Assembly (NCBI GenBank): GCA_002304735.1
Contig: DBIU01000040.1
Span: 1-12,810 of the forward strand
Source: Ruminococcaceae bacterium UBA794
GTDB lineage: Bacteria; Bacillota; Clostridia; Oscillospirales; Ruminococcaceae
Length of the DNA stretch: 12,810 bases
Direction: 5' to 3'
Under the pieces are notes generated by a model, which saw only the letters and a list, made by a program, of their open reading frames with translations, did not search any database and had not been told where the DNA came from. A program made the position numbers and the translations under genes. Positions 1 to 7,290 of the stretch are shown piece after piece (within the stretch, counting starts at the first letter, position 1; each line of letters opens with the position of its first letter).

Positions 1-120
1 AAACAAGAGTTTTCCCCTAACGTTTGAGTTGGCTTTAGCCAACGAAAACGCCTTTGTTGGTCAAGAAGAAATTCGCCTTTGACTGCGTTGGAGCAGTCAA
101 ACGAGCGAAGTCGGCAAAAA
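1..120. repeat. Non-coding stretch with two short hairpins, possible interspersed repeat
   Basis: I see no gene with a ribosome-binding site here. There are two perfect inverted repeats: a 6-bp stem at 28-33/38-43 with loop TTTA, and a 9-bp stem TTTGACTGC/GCAGTCAAA at 78-86/93-101 with a 6-base loop. The word CGCCTTTG occurs twice, at 49 and 74. A short open frame on the plus strand reaches a TGA at 80-82 but enters from outside the window, so it could be the end of a truncated gene. Small stem-loops of this kind downstream of an operon resemble dispersed intergenic repeats, but one copy cannot prove that. Confidence 0.3.
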
Positions 121-136
121 AAGCGTGCAAAGCTCA

Positions 137-168
137 AAATAAACGGGAGAATCGAAATTCTCCCGTTT
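137..168 (-). terminator. Intrinsic terminator of the marR-ABC exporter operon
   Basis: A perfect 12-bp stem, AAACGGGAGAAT at 141-152 and its complement at 157-168, encloses a 4-base loop. On the minus strand the stem is followed by a T-rich stretch (ATTTT, with the closing TTT of the stem). It lies 7 bases beyond the stop codon of the second ABC subunit, where the operon terminator would be expected. Confidence 0.8.
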
Positions 169-175
169 ATCTGTT

Positions 176-2134
176 TTATTCAAGCTCAAACGCGCCCGTG
201 TACAGCCTGTAATATTGTCCCTTTTCGGCGATAAGCTTGTCGTGCGAGCCGCGCTCGATAATTCTTCCGTGGTCGAGAACCATAATAACGTCGGAGTTCT
301 TGACGGTCGAGAGCCTGTGCGCGATAACAAACACCGTTCTTCCCTTCATCAGCGCGTCCATTCCCTTTTGAACAATCGCTTCCGTTCGGGTATCAATCGA
401 GCTTGTCGCTTCGTCGAGAATCATAACGGGCGGGTCCGCGACAGCCGCGCGAGCTATTGAAATAAGCTGGCGCTGACCCTGCGAAAGACCGCTTCCGTCG
501 CCCTTGAGAACTGTGTTGTAGCCGTCGGACAACATTCTGATAAAACCGTCCGCGTTCGCGAGTTTCGCCGCGGCAATGCACTCCTCGTCGGTTGCGTCGG
601 GCTTTCCGTAGCGCAGATTATCCATAACCGTTCCCGTAAACAGGTTTACGTCCTGCAAAACCACGCCAAGCGAACGTCTTAAATCCGCTTTCTTAATTTT
701 ATTGATATTTATACCGTCATAGCGGATTTTTCCGTCCGCAATATCGTAAAAACGGTTGATAAGGTTGGTAATCGTGGTTTTGCCCGCGCCCGTTGCGCCG
801 ACAAACGCTATTTTCTGACCCGGCTCGGCGTAAATGCTGATGTTATGCAGAACCGTTTTCTCCGGAACATACCCGAAATCAACGTCGTCAAGCACAACGT
901 TGCCCTTAAGCTCGGTATAAGTGACCGTTCCGGTTTCCTTGTGCGGGTGCTTCCAAGCCCACATATGCGTGCGCTCATCGGTTTCGACAAGATTGCCGTT
1001 TTCATCGCGTTTTGCGTTAACAAGCGTAACATAGCCGTCGTCGGTTTCGCTTTCCTCGTCAAGCAGCTTGAAAATTCGTCCCGCGCCCGCCATCGCCATA
1101 GCGACGGAGTTGAGCTGCTGCGATACCTGACCGATAGGACCGATAAAGCTGCGCGAAAGCTGAAGAAACGCTGCAATCGAGCCGAGCGTGAGTATGTCAA
1201 CGGAGAAGCACGCAACGTTCATTGCTTTGTTTATCGCGAGAAATGCGCCGACAATCGCGATTATAACGTAAAGCAGATAGCCCATACAGTTGTTTATCGG
1301 CATAAGCACGTTTGCGAAAGCATTTGCCTTGCAGATATTCTCGGAAAGCTCGAAGTTGCGCTCGTCAAAGGCTTCCTTCGCCTTGTCCTCGCGGCAAAAC
1401 AGCTTTATAACGCGCTGTCCGTTAACCATTTCTTCGATATATCCGTTAAGCTTTGCCATAGACGTCTGCTGACGCATAAAAAACGTTCCCGATTTGCCCG
1501 CGACTTTCGCTGTGATAAACATAATCAGCGCAAGCACGACTACAACAACAAGCGTGAGCCAAACGGAAAGGCTGAGCATCGAGCAGAAAACCGCGATTAC
1601 GGTTATACCGGAGGAAAGGAACTGCGGAAGCGACTGCGAAAGCATTTGCTGCATTGCGTCCGCGTCGTTCGTGTAAAAGCTCATTACATCGCCGTGGGGG
1701 TGCGTGTCGAAATATTTTATCGGCAGCGTCTGCATATGCGAGAACATCTCGTCGCGTATTTTTTTCAGAACGCCCTGCGATATCGTCGCCATAAGCCTTG
1801 ACTGAAACAGCGCACAGATTGCTCCCACGAGGAAAATTCCGCCCATAAGGAAAAGCGTTCTTATAAGTCCCGAGAAATCAGCCGCAGCGCCGTTTGAGGT
1901 CGCTTCAACGATAGGCATAATGTTGTCGTCGATGAGCGTTTTTATAAACAGCGACGAGGAAACGCTCGCCGCCGCGCTTGCGACAATGCATATTCCAACG
2001 ATAATCATAAGCCCGCGGAACGGCTTCATATAAGTCAAAAGCCGCTTTATAACCTTCATATCGAATTTCATCGGGACGCGGGCGCCGCGCGGAGGCTTTC
2101 CCCCGTGCGCCATTGTTCTGTTTTCATTACTCAT
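176..2134 (-). CDS. ABC exporter subunit, ATPase-competent half (TMD-NBD fusion)
   Basis: This 652-aa half-transporter has an N-terminal membrane domain (about residues 40-345, several hydrophobic helices) and a C-terminal ATPase domain (about 410-652). The ATPase motifs are complete: Walker A GATGAGKT at 446-453, Q-loop Gln494, Walker B VMILDE at 570-575 with catalytic Glu575, and switch His606. The signature is LSQGQ (550-554) rather than LSGGQ. About 45 hydrophilic residues (roughly 361-408) are inserted between the two domains. The gene overlaps the upstream ABC gene by 8 bases and has the purine-rich site AAAGGGGGCGG just before the ATG. With its partner it should form a heterodimeric type IV (ABCB-like) multidrug or lipid exporter in the cytoplasmic membrane. 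The substrate cannot be read from sequence; the linked MarR gene suggests a toxic compound. Confidence 0.93.
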   Translation of the reverse strand: MSNENRTMAHGGKPPRGARVPMKFDMKVIKRLLTYMKPFRGLMIIVGICIVASAAASVSSSLFIKTLIDDNIMPIVEATSNGAAADFSGLIRTLFLMGGIFLVGAICALFQSRLMATISQGVLKKIRDEMFSHMQTLPIKYFDTHPHGDVMSFYTNDADAMQQMLSQSLPQFLSSGITVIAVFCSMLSLSVWLTLVVVVVLALIMFITAKVAGKSGTFFMRQQTSMAKLNGYIEEMVNGQRVIKLFCREDKAKEAFDERNFELSENICKANAFANVLMPINNCMGYLLYVIIAIVGAFLAINKAMNVACFSVDILTLGSIAAFLQLSRSFIGPIGQVSQQLNSVAMAMAGAGRIFKLLDEESETDDGYVTLVNAKRDENGNLVETDERTHMWAWKHPHKETGTVTYTELKGNVVLDDVDFGYVPEKTVLHNISIYAEPGQKIAFVGATGAGKTTITNLINRFYDIADGKIRYDGININKIKKADLRRSLGVVLQDVNLFTGTVMDNLRYGKPDATDEECIAAAKLANADGFIRMLSDGYNTVLKGDGSGLSQGQRQLISIARAAVADPPVMILDEATSSIDTRTEAIVQKGMDALMKGRTVFVIAHRLSTVKNSDVIMVLDHGRIIERGSHDKLIAEKGQYYRLYTGAFELE

Positions 2135-3878
2135 TTTCGTCCGCCCCCTTTGTCTGGCTGTCGTAAATTTCGCGGTAAATGGGGCTTCTCGCGTAAAGCT
2201 CGTCGGAAGTTCCCATATCTGCGATTTTACCGTTATCCATAATTATAATCTTATCCGCGTCGCAAACCGAAGCAACGCGCTGTGCAATGATAATCTTTGT
2301 CGTATCGGGAATATCCTCTCTGAACGCGCGCCTAATCATAGCGTCTGTTTTCGTATCAACCGCGGAGGTCGAGTCGTCGAGAATGAGGATTTTCGGCTTC
2401 TTCAAAAGCGCTCTTGCAATGCAAAGACGCTGCTTCTGACCGCCGGAAACGTTCGTGCCGCCCTGTTCGATATAGGTGTTGTACTTTTCGGGAAGCGCCT
2501 CTATGAAATCGTCCGCGCAGGCGGAGCGGCAAACCGCTTCAACCTCCTCGTCGGAAGCGTTTTCGTTGCCCCAGCGGATATTCTCGGCAATCGTCCCCGA
2601 AAACAGCACGTTTTTCTGCAAAACCATCGCAACGTTGTTTCTCAGCGCCTCGAGGTTATAGTCGCGGACATTTTCGCCGCCGACGAGAACCTCGCCCTCA
2701 ATCGCGTCGTATAATCTCGGAATCATCTGAACAAGCGTTGATTTTGAAGAACCCGTGCCGCCGATAATTCCGATGGTTTCGCCGCTTTTTATATTAAGGT
2801 TAATATGGTCGAGAGCGTTGTTTTCGGCTGTTTTGAAGTACTTGAAGCAAACGTCGCGAAATTCAATCGAGCCGTCCTTAATCTCCTTGAGATTGCGCTC
2901 GCCGTCTATGATATCGCTCTTTTCGTTGAGAACCTCGCAAACGCGGTCCGCGCTCGCTCTTGAAAGCGTGAGCATAACGAATATCATCGAAAGCATCATA
3001 AGGCTCATCAAAATCTGCATTGTATAGGTGAAAAGCGACATAAGGCTGCCCGTCGTAAGACCGAGCGCTTCGTTGTTGCCGCTTGCGACAATTTCGTTCG
3101 CGCCGAGCCAAGAAATCAGTATAACGCAGGTGTAAACGGCAATCTGCATTGCGGGCGCGTTAAACGCAACCATTTTTTCCGCTTTTGAAAACAGCCTGTA
3201 AATTTTATCGGATATTTTCGAGAATTTCTTTTTCTCGTGTTCTTCCTGCACAAAGCTCTTTACAACGCGTATACCGCGGAGATTTTCTTCAACGACGTTG
3301 TTGAGGTCGTCGTAGGTCGTGAAAACCTTTTTGAACAGCGGAAACGCAGTTTTTATGATTATCGCGAGGATAATCGCGAGGAACGGAATAACCCACACGA
3401 ACACCATCGACAGCTCCGCGCTCGTCCTGAACGAGAAAATGCACGCGAAAACAAGCATCGCGGGCGCTCTGAATACAATTCTCGTAAGCATCTGAAACGC
3501 CATCTGAACGTTTGTAACGTCCGTGGTGAGGCGCGTTACAAGGCTTGCGGGCGAGAATTTGTCGATATTCGAGAAGCTGAAGTTCTGGATATTGTAATAC
3601 ATATCGTGCCTTACGTTCCTCGAGAATATCGACGAAGCGCGCGAGGCTGTATATCCCGCCGTAACGCCGAAGAACATCGCTCCGAGCGTAAGCGCCGCGA
3701 GAATTGCACCGTATTTCACAACTGCGTTAATTTCTCCGAGCGTAATTCCTTCGTCGATAAGCTTCGCCATTACCGTTGGAATAGAAACCTCAATCAGCGA
3801 CTCCAACAGCACGAAAATCGGCGTCAGAATTGCGGGAAGCTTTGCTTCCCTGATACATTTTGCCAATGTTTTTATCAT
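2127..3878 (-). CDS. ABC exporter subunit, degenerate-site half (TMD-NBD fusion)
   Basis: This 583-aa half-transporter has a membrane domain (about residues 15-310) and an ATPase domain (about 335-583). Walker A is GGTGSSKS (373-380), Q-loop Gln421, and the signature VSGGQ (477-481) is intact. Walker B ends LDD (500-502), so Asp502 replaces the catalytic Glu, and Gln533 replaces the switch His in IAQRVAS. In heterodimeric exporters such as TM287/288 and BmrCD this combination marks the subunit that contributes Walker A/B to the non-hydrolysing site. Its intact signature then completes the active site built on the partner's Walker motifs. The ATG overlaps the marR stop by one base (TAATG) and follows a strong AAGGAGAT site, which implies translational coupling. 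Both halves are full length, so the substitutions look functional rather than decay. Confidence 0.93.
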   Translation of the reverse strand: MIKTLAKCIREAKLPAILTPIFVLLESLIEVSIPTVMAKLIDEGITLGEINAVVKYGAILAALTLGAMFFGVTAGYTASRASSIFSRNVRHDMYYNIQNFSFSNIDKFSPASLVTRLTTDVTNVQMAFQMLTRIVFRAPAMLVFACIFSFRTSAELSMVFVWVIPFLAIILAIIIKTAFPLFKKVFTTYDDLNNVVEENLRGIRVVKSFVQEEHEKKKFSKISDKIYRLFSKAEKMVAFNAPAMQIAVYTCVILISWLGANEIVASGNNEALGLTTGSLMSLFTYTMQILMSLMMLSMIFVMLTLSRASADRVCEVLNEKSDIIDGERNLKEIKDGSIEFRDVCFKYFKTAENNALDHINLNIKSGETIGIIGGTGSSKSTLVQMIPRLYDAIEGEVLVGGENVRDYNLEALRNNVAMVLQKNVLFSGTIAENIRWGNENASDEEVEAVCRSACADDFIEALPEKYNTYIEQGGTNVSGGQKQRLCIARALLKKPKILILDDSTSAVDTKTDAMIRRAFREDIPDTTKIIIAQRVASVCDADKIIIMDNGKIADMGTSDELYARSPIYREIYDSQTKGADENE

Positions 3879-4378
3879 TAATTATCTCCTTTCTGGCGGC
3901 TTTTTTTCTCTTTTTCCGCCGCTCCTGTTTCCGAGGACGCAATGTTATTCATCATTCTCTCAAGGAAACCGCACAAAGCCGAAATTTCCTCGTCCGAAAA
4001 GCCGTTTCGCAGCTTTTTCTCCATTTCATCGTGTTCGCGGCGCATAGTCCTGCCTATTTCGCGGGATTTTTCGGTCAAAACGATTTTTTTGAGCCGCGCG
4101 TCGTGAGAAACGCTTTCCCGTCTGATAAGCTCCTTTTTTTCGAGCAGCGAAAGCACCTTTGATACCGTCGAGCGCGTTATTCCGAAGTTATTCTCCAAAT
4201 CGCGCTGGAAAATATCTTTCCCCTCGTTTTCCGCGTCGAACAGATACCCCATAATCCACTTGTTCGAGCAGGTAAGCTTGTCGAGCTTTTTCGCAAATTC
4301 GGAATTGCGTTCAAAATAACGGCGCACTGCGTTGTTTAACATTCTCAGCCGTATTCCGATTTCGGGATTTTCTTCCAT
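3878..4378 (-). CDS. MarR-family winged-helix transcriptional regulator
   Basis: This is a protein of 166 aa from the ATG at 4378, or 169 aa from a GTG at 4387. It has the MarR layout: N-terminal dimerisation helices, a helix-turn-helix with recognition helix near TRSTVSKVLSLLEKK (residues 68-82 of the shorter form), a wing (about 87-102), then charged C-terminal helices. I chose the ATG because GAGGTGA, complementary to the anti-Shine-Dalgarno sequence, ends 5 bases before it. The GTG has the weaker GAGGGG. It is first in the operon with both ABC genes and probably represses it, with relief by the exported substrate. That is inference from the family and from the palindrome at its promoter. 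The basic, Lys-rich C-terminal tail ends at the stop overlapping the next gene. Confidence 0.9.
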   Translation of the reverse strand: MEENPEIGIRLRMLNNAVRRYFERNSEFAKKLDKLTCSNKWIMGYLFDAENEGKDIFQRDLENNFGITRSTVSKVLSLLEKKELIRRESVSHDARLKKIVLTEKSREIGRTMRREHDEMEKKLRNGFSDEEISALCGFLERMMNNIASSETGAAEKEKKSRQKGDN

Positions 4379-4404
4379 AACATTCACCTCGTTCCCCTCA
4401 AAAT

Positions 4405-4420
4405 TGTTGGATATTCCACA
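4405..4420. promoter_or_regulatory. Candidate MarR operator (imperfect palindrome)
   Basis: TGTTGGATATTCCACA is an 8+8 palindrome with 6 of 8 positions matched. It lies immediately downstream of the -10 box and covers the predicted transcription start of the marR operon. MarR proteins typically bind 16-20-bp palindromes at their own promoters, so position and size fit autoregulation. A second TGTTGG/CCAACA pairing exists with 4471-4476. The sequence alone does not show that the protein binds here. Confidence 0.45.
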
Positions 4421-4448
4421 TTATAATGCAAATCTAATAATTTGTCAA
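4420..4448 (-). promoter_or_regulatory. Consensus sigma-A promoter of marR-ABC operon
   Basis: Read on the minus strand, TTGACA (4448-4443), a 17-bp spacer and TATAAT (4425-4420) match the vegetative consensus at all 12 positions. An unregulated promoter this strong would be unusual for an efflux operon, which supports repression by the encoded MarR protein. Confidence 0.85.
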
Positions 4449-4526
4449 GTGCTTTTTTGTAAAAAATTAACCAACATTTCTTAAGCCGTTTGTATTATTT
4501 GCATATCTGCATTACAAAAAATACTA

Positions 4527-4555
4527 TTGAAAAATTGCGGGGAATGTGTTATAAT
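4527..4555 (+). promoter_or_regulatory. Promoter of nfnAB
   Basis: TTGAAA (4527-4532), a 17-bp spacer and TATAAT (4550-4555), with TGT just before the -10 giving an extended -10 element. The predicted start near 4562 leaves a short leader of about 24 bases before the nfnA ATG. It diverges from the marR promoter, with about 80 bp between the two -35 boxes. I saw no Rex-like palindrome. Confidence 0.75.
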
Positions 4556-4585
4556 TACGTTGTATTCTACGAAAGGAGAATTAAA

Positions 4586-5425
4586 ATGTATAAAATAGTA
4601 AGAAAAAAAGTACTTAACCCCACGGTTACGCTTATGGAAATTGACGCTCCGCTCGTTGCCGCAAAGGCTCAGCCGGGTCAGTTTATCATTCTGCGCGTTG
4701 ATGAGAACGGCGAGAGAATACCGCTTACAGTTGCGGATTTCGACCGCGAAAAAGGCACGATAACCATTATATTCCAGATTGTCGGCGCCACAACGGAGCT
4801 TCTCAATCATAAAAACGAGGGCGAATATATTCAGGATTTTGTGGGACCGCTCGGAAGAGCGACCGAAACCGAGGGCAAGAAAAAGGTCGCGGTTGTCGGC
4901 GGCGGAGTCGGCTGCGCGATTGCGTATCCCGTTGCGAAGAAGCTTCACGAGGGCGGCTGCGAGGTACACTCGATTGTCGGCTTCAGAAGCAAGGACCTTG
5001 TTATCCTTGAGGACGAATTCAAGGCGGCTTCCGATGTATTGAAGGTGATGACGGACGATGGAACGGCGGGAACGAAGGGACTTGTAACGGACGCGCTTAA
5101 GGAGCTTATCGAGGCGGGAAACCAGTATGACGAGGTTATCGCAATCGGACCTATCATTATGATGAAGTTCGTCTGCAAGCTCACCAAGGAGTACGGAATA
5201 AAGACGGTCGTTTCGATGAACCCGATTATGATTGACGGAACGGGAATGTGCGGCGGCTGCCGTCTTACCGTCGGCGGCGAAACGAAGTTCGCGTGCGTTG
5301 ACGGACCGGAGTTCGACGGTCATCTTGTTGATTTCGACGAAGCGCTTGAGCGCGGCTCGATGTATAAGGAATTTGAAAAGGAAAAACGCGAAGAGGTCTG
5401 CAATCTCTTCAAGGGGGTAAAGTAA
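4586..5425 (+). CDS. nfnA: NfnA: NADH-dependent ferredoxin:NADP+ oxidoreductase, small subunit
   Basis: This 279-aa flavoprotein belongs to the ferredoxin-NADP reductase superfamily and is often annotated as a sulfide/dihydroorotate dehydrogenase-like FAD/NAD-binding protein. The FAD-binding RIPLT motif is at 44-48 and the NAD-binding glycine motif VVGGGVGCA at 103-111. A C-terminal [2Fe-2S] motif comprises Cys222, Cys225 and Cys237; Asp217 is a possible fourth ligand, as an Asp ligand is reported in characterised NfnA. The start is fixed by AAAGGAGAA six bases before the ATG; the open frame upstream to 4490 has no such site and contains the promoter. In the family, NfnA carries the NAD(H) site of an electron-bifurcating enzyme that couples NADH and reduced ferredoxin to NADPH formation in the cytoplasm. 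nfnB follows after one base, so the two are co-translated. PyrK is the alternative, but no pyrD is adjacent. Confidence 0.9.
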   Translation: MYKIVRKKVLNPTVTLMEIDAPLVAAKAQPGQFIILRVDENGERIPLTVADFDREKGTITIIFQIVGATTELLNHKNEGEYIQDFVGPLGRATETEGKKKVAVVGGGVGCAIAYPVAKKLHEGGCEVHSIVGFRSKDLVILEDEFKAASDVLKVMTDDGTAGTKGLVTDALKELIEAGNQYDEVIAIGPIIMMKFVCKLTKEYGIKTVVSMNPIMIDGTGMCGGCRLTVGGETKFACVDGPEFDGHLVDFDEALERGSMYKEFEKEKREEVCNLFKGVK

Positions 5426-5426
5426 A

Positions 5427-6815
5427 ATGCCGAATATGAGCTTAAAAAAGAATGAAATGCCCACCCAGGAGCCGAACGTAAGAAACAAGAATTTCTCCGA
5501 GGTTGCGCTCGGTTATACCGAGGAGCAGGCTGTCGACGAGGCTAACCGCTGCCTTAACTGCAAGAACAGACCCTGCGTGGGCGGCTGTCCCGTTTCGATT
5601 GATATACCCGACTTTATCGCGAAAATCCGCGAAAAGGATTTCGAGGGCGCTTATCAGATTATCTCAAAGAACAGCTCTCTGCCCGCTGTCTGCGGACGAG
5701 TATGTCCCCAGGAAACGCAGTGCGAAAGCAAGTGCGTTCGCGGAATTAAGGGCGAGCCTGTCGCAATCGGACGTCTTGAGCGTTTCGTTGCCGATTGGCA
5801 CAACAAAAACGCAACGGAAGCGCCCAAAGCTCCCGCAAAGAACGGTCACAAGTGCGCGGTTATCGGCGCGGGGCCGTCGGGACTTACCTGCGCGGGCGAC
5901 CTTGCAAAAATGGGCTACGACGTGACGGTTTTCGAGGCGCTTCACCTTGCGGGCGGCGTTCTGGTATACGGTATTCCCGAGTTCAGACTGCCCAAGGCAA
6001 TCGTTGCTCACGAGGTTGAAAATCTTAAGGCGCTCGGCGTTAAGATTGAAACAAACGTTGTTATCGGAAAGACAATCGAGGTTGACGAGCTGTTTGCGGA
6101 CGGATTTGAAGCAATATTCATCGGTTCGGGCGCAGGACTTCCGAGATTTATGAACATTCCCGGCGAGAACCTCAAGGGAGTTTATTCCGCAAACGAGTTC
6201 CTCACGAGAGTAAACCTTATGAAAGCGTACAAGAAAGACGCCGAAACGCCGATTAAGAAGAACACAAACGTCGCGGTTGTCGGCGGCGGAAACGTTGCGA
6301 TGGACGCTGCGCGCTGCGCGAAGCGCCTCGGCGCGGAGAACGTATACATAGTATACCGCCGCGGTCTTGAGGAAATGCCCGCGCGTAAGGAAGAAGTTGA
6401 GCACGCAATGGAGGAGGGAATTATCTTCAAAACGCTCAACAATCCCGTTGAAATTCTCGGTGACGAGCATAAGTTTGTTACGGGAATGAAGTGTATTGAA
6501 ATGGAGCTTGGCGAGCCGGACGCTTCCGGCAGACGCAGACCCGTTGAGAAGCCGAACAGCGAGTTTACGCTTGACGTTGACTGCGTAGTTATGTCGATAG
6601 GCACATCTCCGAACCCGCTTATCCGCAACACCACAAAGGGCCTTGAAACCAACAAGCACGGCTGCTTTATCGCGGACGAGGTTGGACAGACGTCGAGAGA
6701 GGGCGTTTTCGCGGGCGGCGATGCAGTAACGGGCGCAGCCACGGTAATTCTCGCTATGGGCGCGGGAAAGACCGCCGCAAAGGCGATGGACGAGTACATT
6801 AAGTCAAAGAAGTAA
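5427..6815 (+). CDS. nfnB: NfnB: NADH-dependent ferredoxin:NADP+ oxidoreductase, large subunit (GltD-like)
   Basis: This 462-aa protein resembles the glutamate synthase small chain and is often labelled gltA or NADPH-dependent glutamate synthase. The N-terminal iron-sulfur domain has Cys42, 45, 50, 54 and Cys89, 93, 99, 103, fitting two [4Fe-4S] clusters. It is followed by an FAD-binding GAGPSG (147-152), an NADP-binding GGGNVAMDAAR (286-296) with the basic YRR at 310-312, and a C-terminal FAD segment around GVFAGGDAVTGAA. Start: AGGGGGT lies 8 bases before the ATG, and the nfnA stop is one base away. In NfnAB this subunit holds the bifurcating FAD and the NADP and ferredoxin sites. No glutamate synthase large subunit is present in the window, which favours Nfn over GOGAT. 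The usual role in clostridia is to balance NADH, NADPH and ferredoxin pools. Confidence 0.9.
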   Translation: MPNMSLKKNEMPTQEPNVRNKNFSEVALGYTEEQAVDEANRCLNCKNRPCVGGCPVSIDIPDFIAKIREKDFEGAYQIISKNSSLPAVCGRVCPQETQCESKCVRGIKGEPVAIGRLERFVADWHNKNATEAPKAPAKNGHKCAVIGAGPSGLTCAGDLAKMGYDVTVFEALHLAGGVLVYGIPEFRLPKAIVAHEVENLKALGVKIETNVVIGKTIEVDELFADGFEAIFIGSGAGLPRFMNIPGENLKGVYSANEFLTRVNLMKAYKKDAETPIKKNTNVAVVGGGNVAMDAARCAKRLGAENVYIVYRRGLEEMPARKEEVEHAMEEGIIFKTLNNPVEILGDEHKFVTGMKCIEMELGEPDASGRRRPVEKPNSEFTLDVDCVVMSIGTSPNPLIRNTTKGLETNKHGCFIADEVGQTSREGVFAGGDAVTGAATVILAMGAGKTAAKAMDEYIKSKK

Positions 6816-6848
6816 ACCGCGCTTTATTTCACATTCCGAATAAACAAA

Positions 6849-6875
6849 ACCCGCCGTCCGAAAAGGTCGGCGGGT
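6849..6875. terminator. Hairpin downstream of nfnB, probable terminator
   Basis: An 8-bp GC-rich stem, ACCCGCCG (6849-6856) with CGGCGGGT (6868-6875), starts 33 bases after the nfnB stop. On the plus strand the following bases (AAATTATAAATAATT) are AT-rich but not a T-run. On the minus strand the stem is followed by TTTTGTTTATT, a better terminator tail. It may therefore stop minus-strand transcription as well as, or instead of, ending nfnAB mRNA. Confidence 0.5.
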
Positions 6876-6884
6876 AAATTATAA

Positions 6885-6922
6885 ATAATTCTGCCGCCAA
6901 GCAAAGTCGGCGGCAGAATTAT
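6885..6922. terminator. 14-bp hairpin between convergent nfnB and DUF6514 gene
   Basis: ATAATTCTGCCGCC (6885-6898) and its exact complement at 6909-6922 enclose a 10-base loop. The stem is perfect and stable, but neither flank is a strong T-run, so it may stabilise mRNA 3' ends or block transcription from either side. It lies between convergent genes, where a bidirectional stop is useful. Confidence 0.5.
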
Positions 6923-6990
6923 GAAAGGTAAAAATATATCAAACGCGAGCTTGTTTGCGCCGCCGTTTATCCCCCGACGGCATTTTCGCT
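6923..6990 (-). other. Short 3' region after DUF6514 gene with weak hairpins
   Basis: Two weak stems are visible: GCCGT/ACGGC at 6962-6966/6977-6981, and CAAAC/GTTTG at 6940-6944/6953-6957. The second is followed on the minus strand by ATATATTTTTACC, which could end the DUF6514 transcript. No open frame with a ribosome-binding site is present. Confidence 0.3.
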
Positions 6991-7188
6991 CTATTTTCCC
7001 AAAAAATCCTCAACCAAATCATACGCGTGAACCTCCGAAGCATTCAATCTGTTAAGCGTCTCGATAAATTCGCATATATCTTCTTTCCGCGTAGAAATAT
7101 CGTTTATAACAATGCTTCCGCAGCTAATTCCATAGCTTGCCTTGCTTATTCCTTCTAAATAGATTATTTCTTCCGTCAGTGTCCACAT
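6991..7188 (-). CDS. Small DUF6514-like protein
   Basis: This 65-aa soluble acidic protein has no signal peptide or membrane segment. The pattern YGI...(V/I)xDISTxKE...FIxxLNRLxAS..HxYDxVEDFL matches what I recall of DUF6514, a small family in clostridia with no established function. A GGAGGT site five bases before the ATG and an extended -10 promoter (TGGTATAAT) about 50 bases upstream support expression. It stands alone, convergent with nfnB and divergent from the yerC region, so context gives no function. The family name is from memory of its conserved C-terminal motif and needs a profile search. Confidence 0.75.
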   Translation of the reverse strand: MWTLTEEIIYLEGISKASYGISCGSIVINDISTRKEDICEFIETLNRLNASEVHAYDLVEDFLGK

Positions 7189-7235
7189 TGATGACCTCCG
7201 ATTCTGTCAATTCCGTTATGATTACCTTCCGAAAT

Positions 7236-7248
7236 AATTATACCATAT
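7236..7248 (-). promoter_or_regulatory. Extended -10 promoter for DUF6514 gene
   Basis: On the minus strand the sequence reads ATATGGTATAATT: a perfect TATAAT (7242-7237) preceded by TGG, an extended -10 element. No good -35 box lies 17 bp upstream. The same 13 bases occur on the plus strand at 7291-7303. Confidence 0.6.
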
Positions 7249-7290
7249 ATCGATATATAATAACAGATATAATACTATCGAAATCCCATA

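Noticed and set aside
845..1801. A 318-codon open frame on the plus strand opposite the second ABC subunit
   Set aside because: It lies antisense to a clear ABC exporter, has no ribosome-binding site and gives a low-complexity Arg/His/Asn-rich product typical of a shadow frame.
2127..3878. ABC subunit as a decaying pseudogene because of missing catalytic residues
   Set aside because: The frame is intact, all other motifs are conserved, and the substitutions match the known degenerate site of heterodimeric exporters.
4460..4530. Rex-type redox operator before nfnAB
   Set aside because: TTAACCAACATTTCTTAA has some symmetry but lacks the TTGTGA/TCACAA or TTGTTAA/TTAACAA half-sites.
4490..4585. 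A 32-residue N-terminal extension of NfnA
   Set aside because: It would place the coding start upstream of the promoter; the AAAGGAGAA site clearly selects the ATG at 4586.
4481..5488. A 335-codon minus-strand open frame over nfnA
   Set aside because: It covers the opposite strand of nfnA and its promoter, has no recognisable domain, and reflects codon bias of the real gene.
5427..6815. Glutamate synthase small subunit (GOGAT)
   Set aside because: The sequence family overlaps, but the direct partner is an NfnA-type flavoprotein and no glutamate synthase large subunit is in the window, so NfnB fits better.
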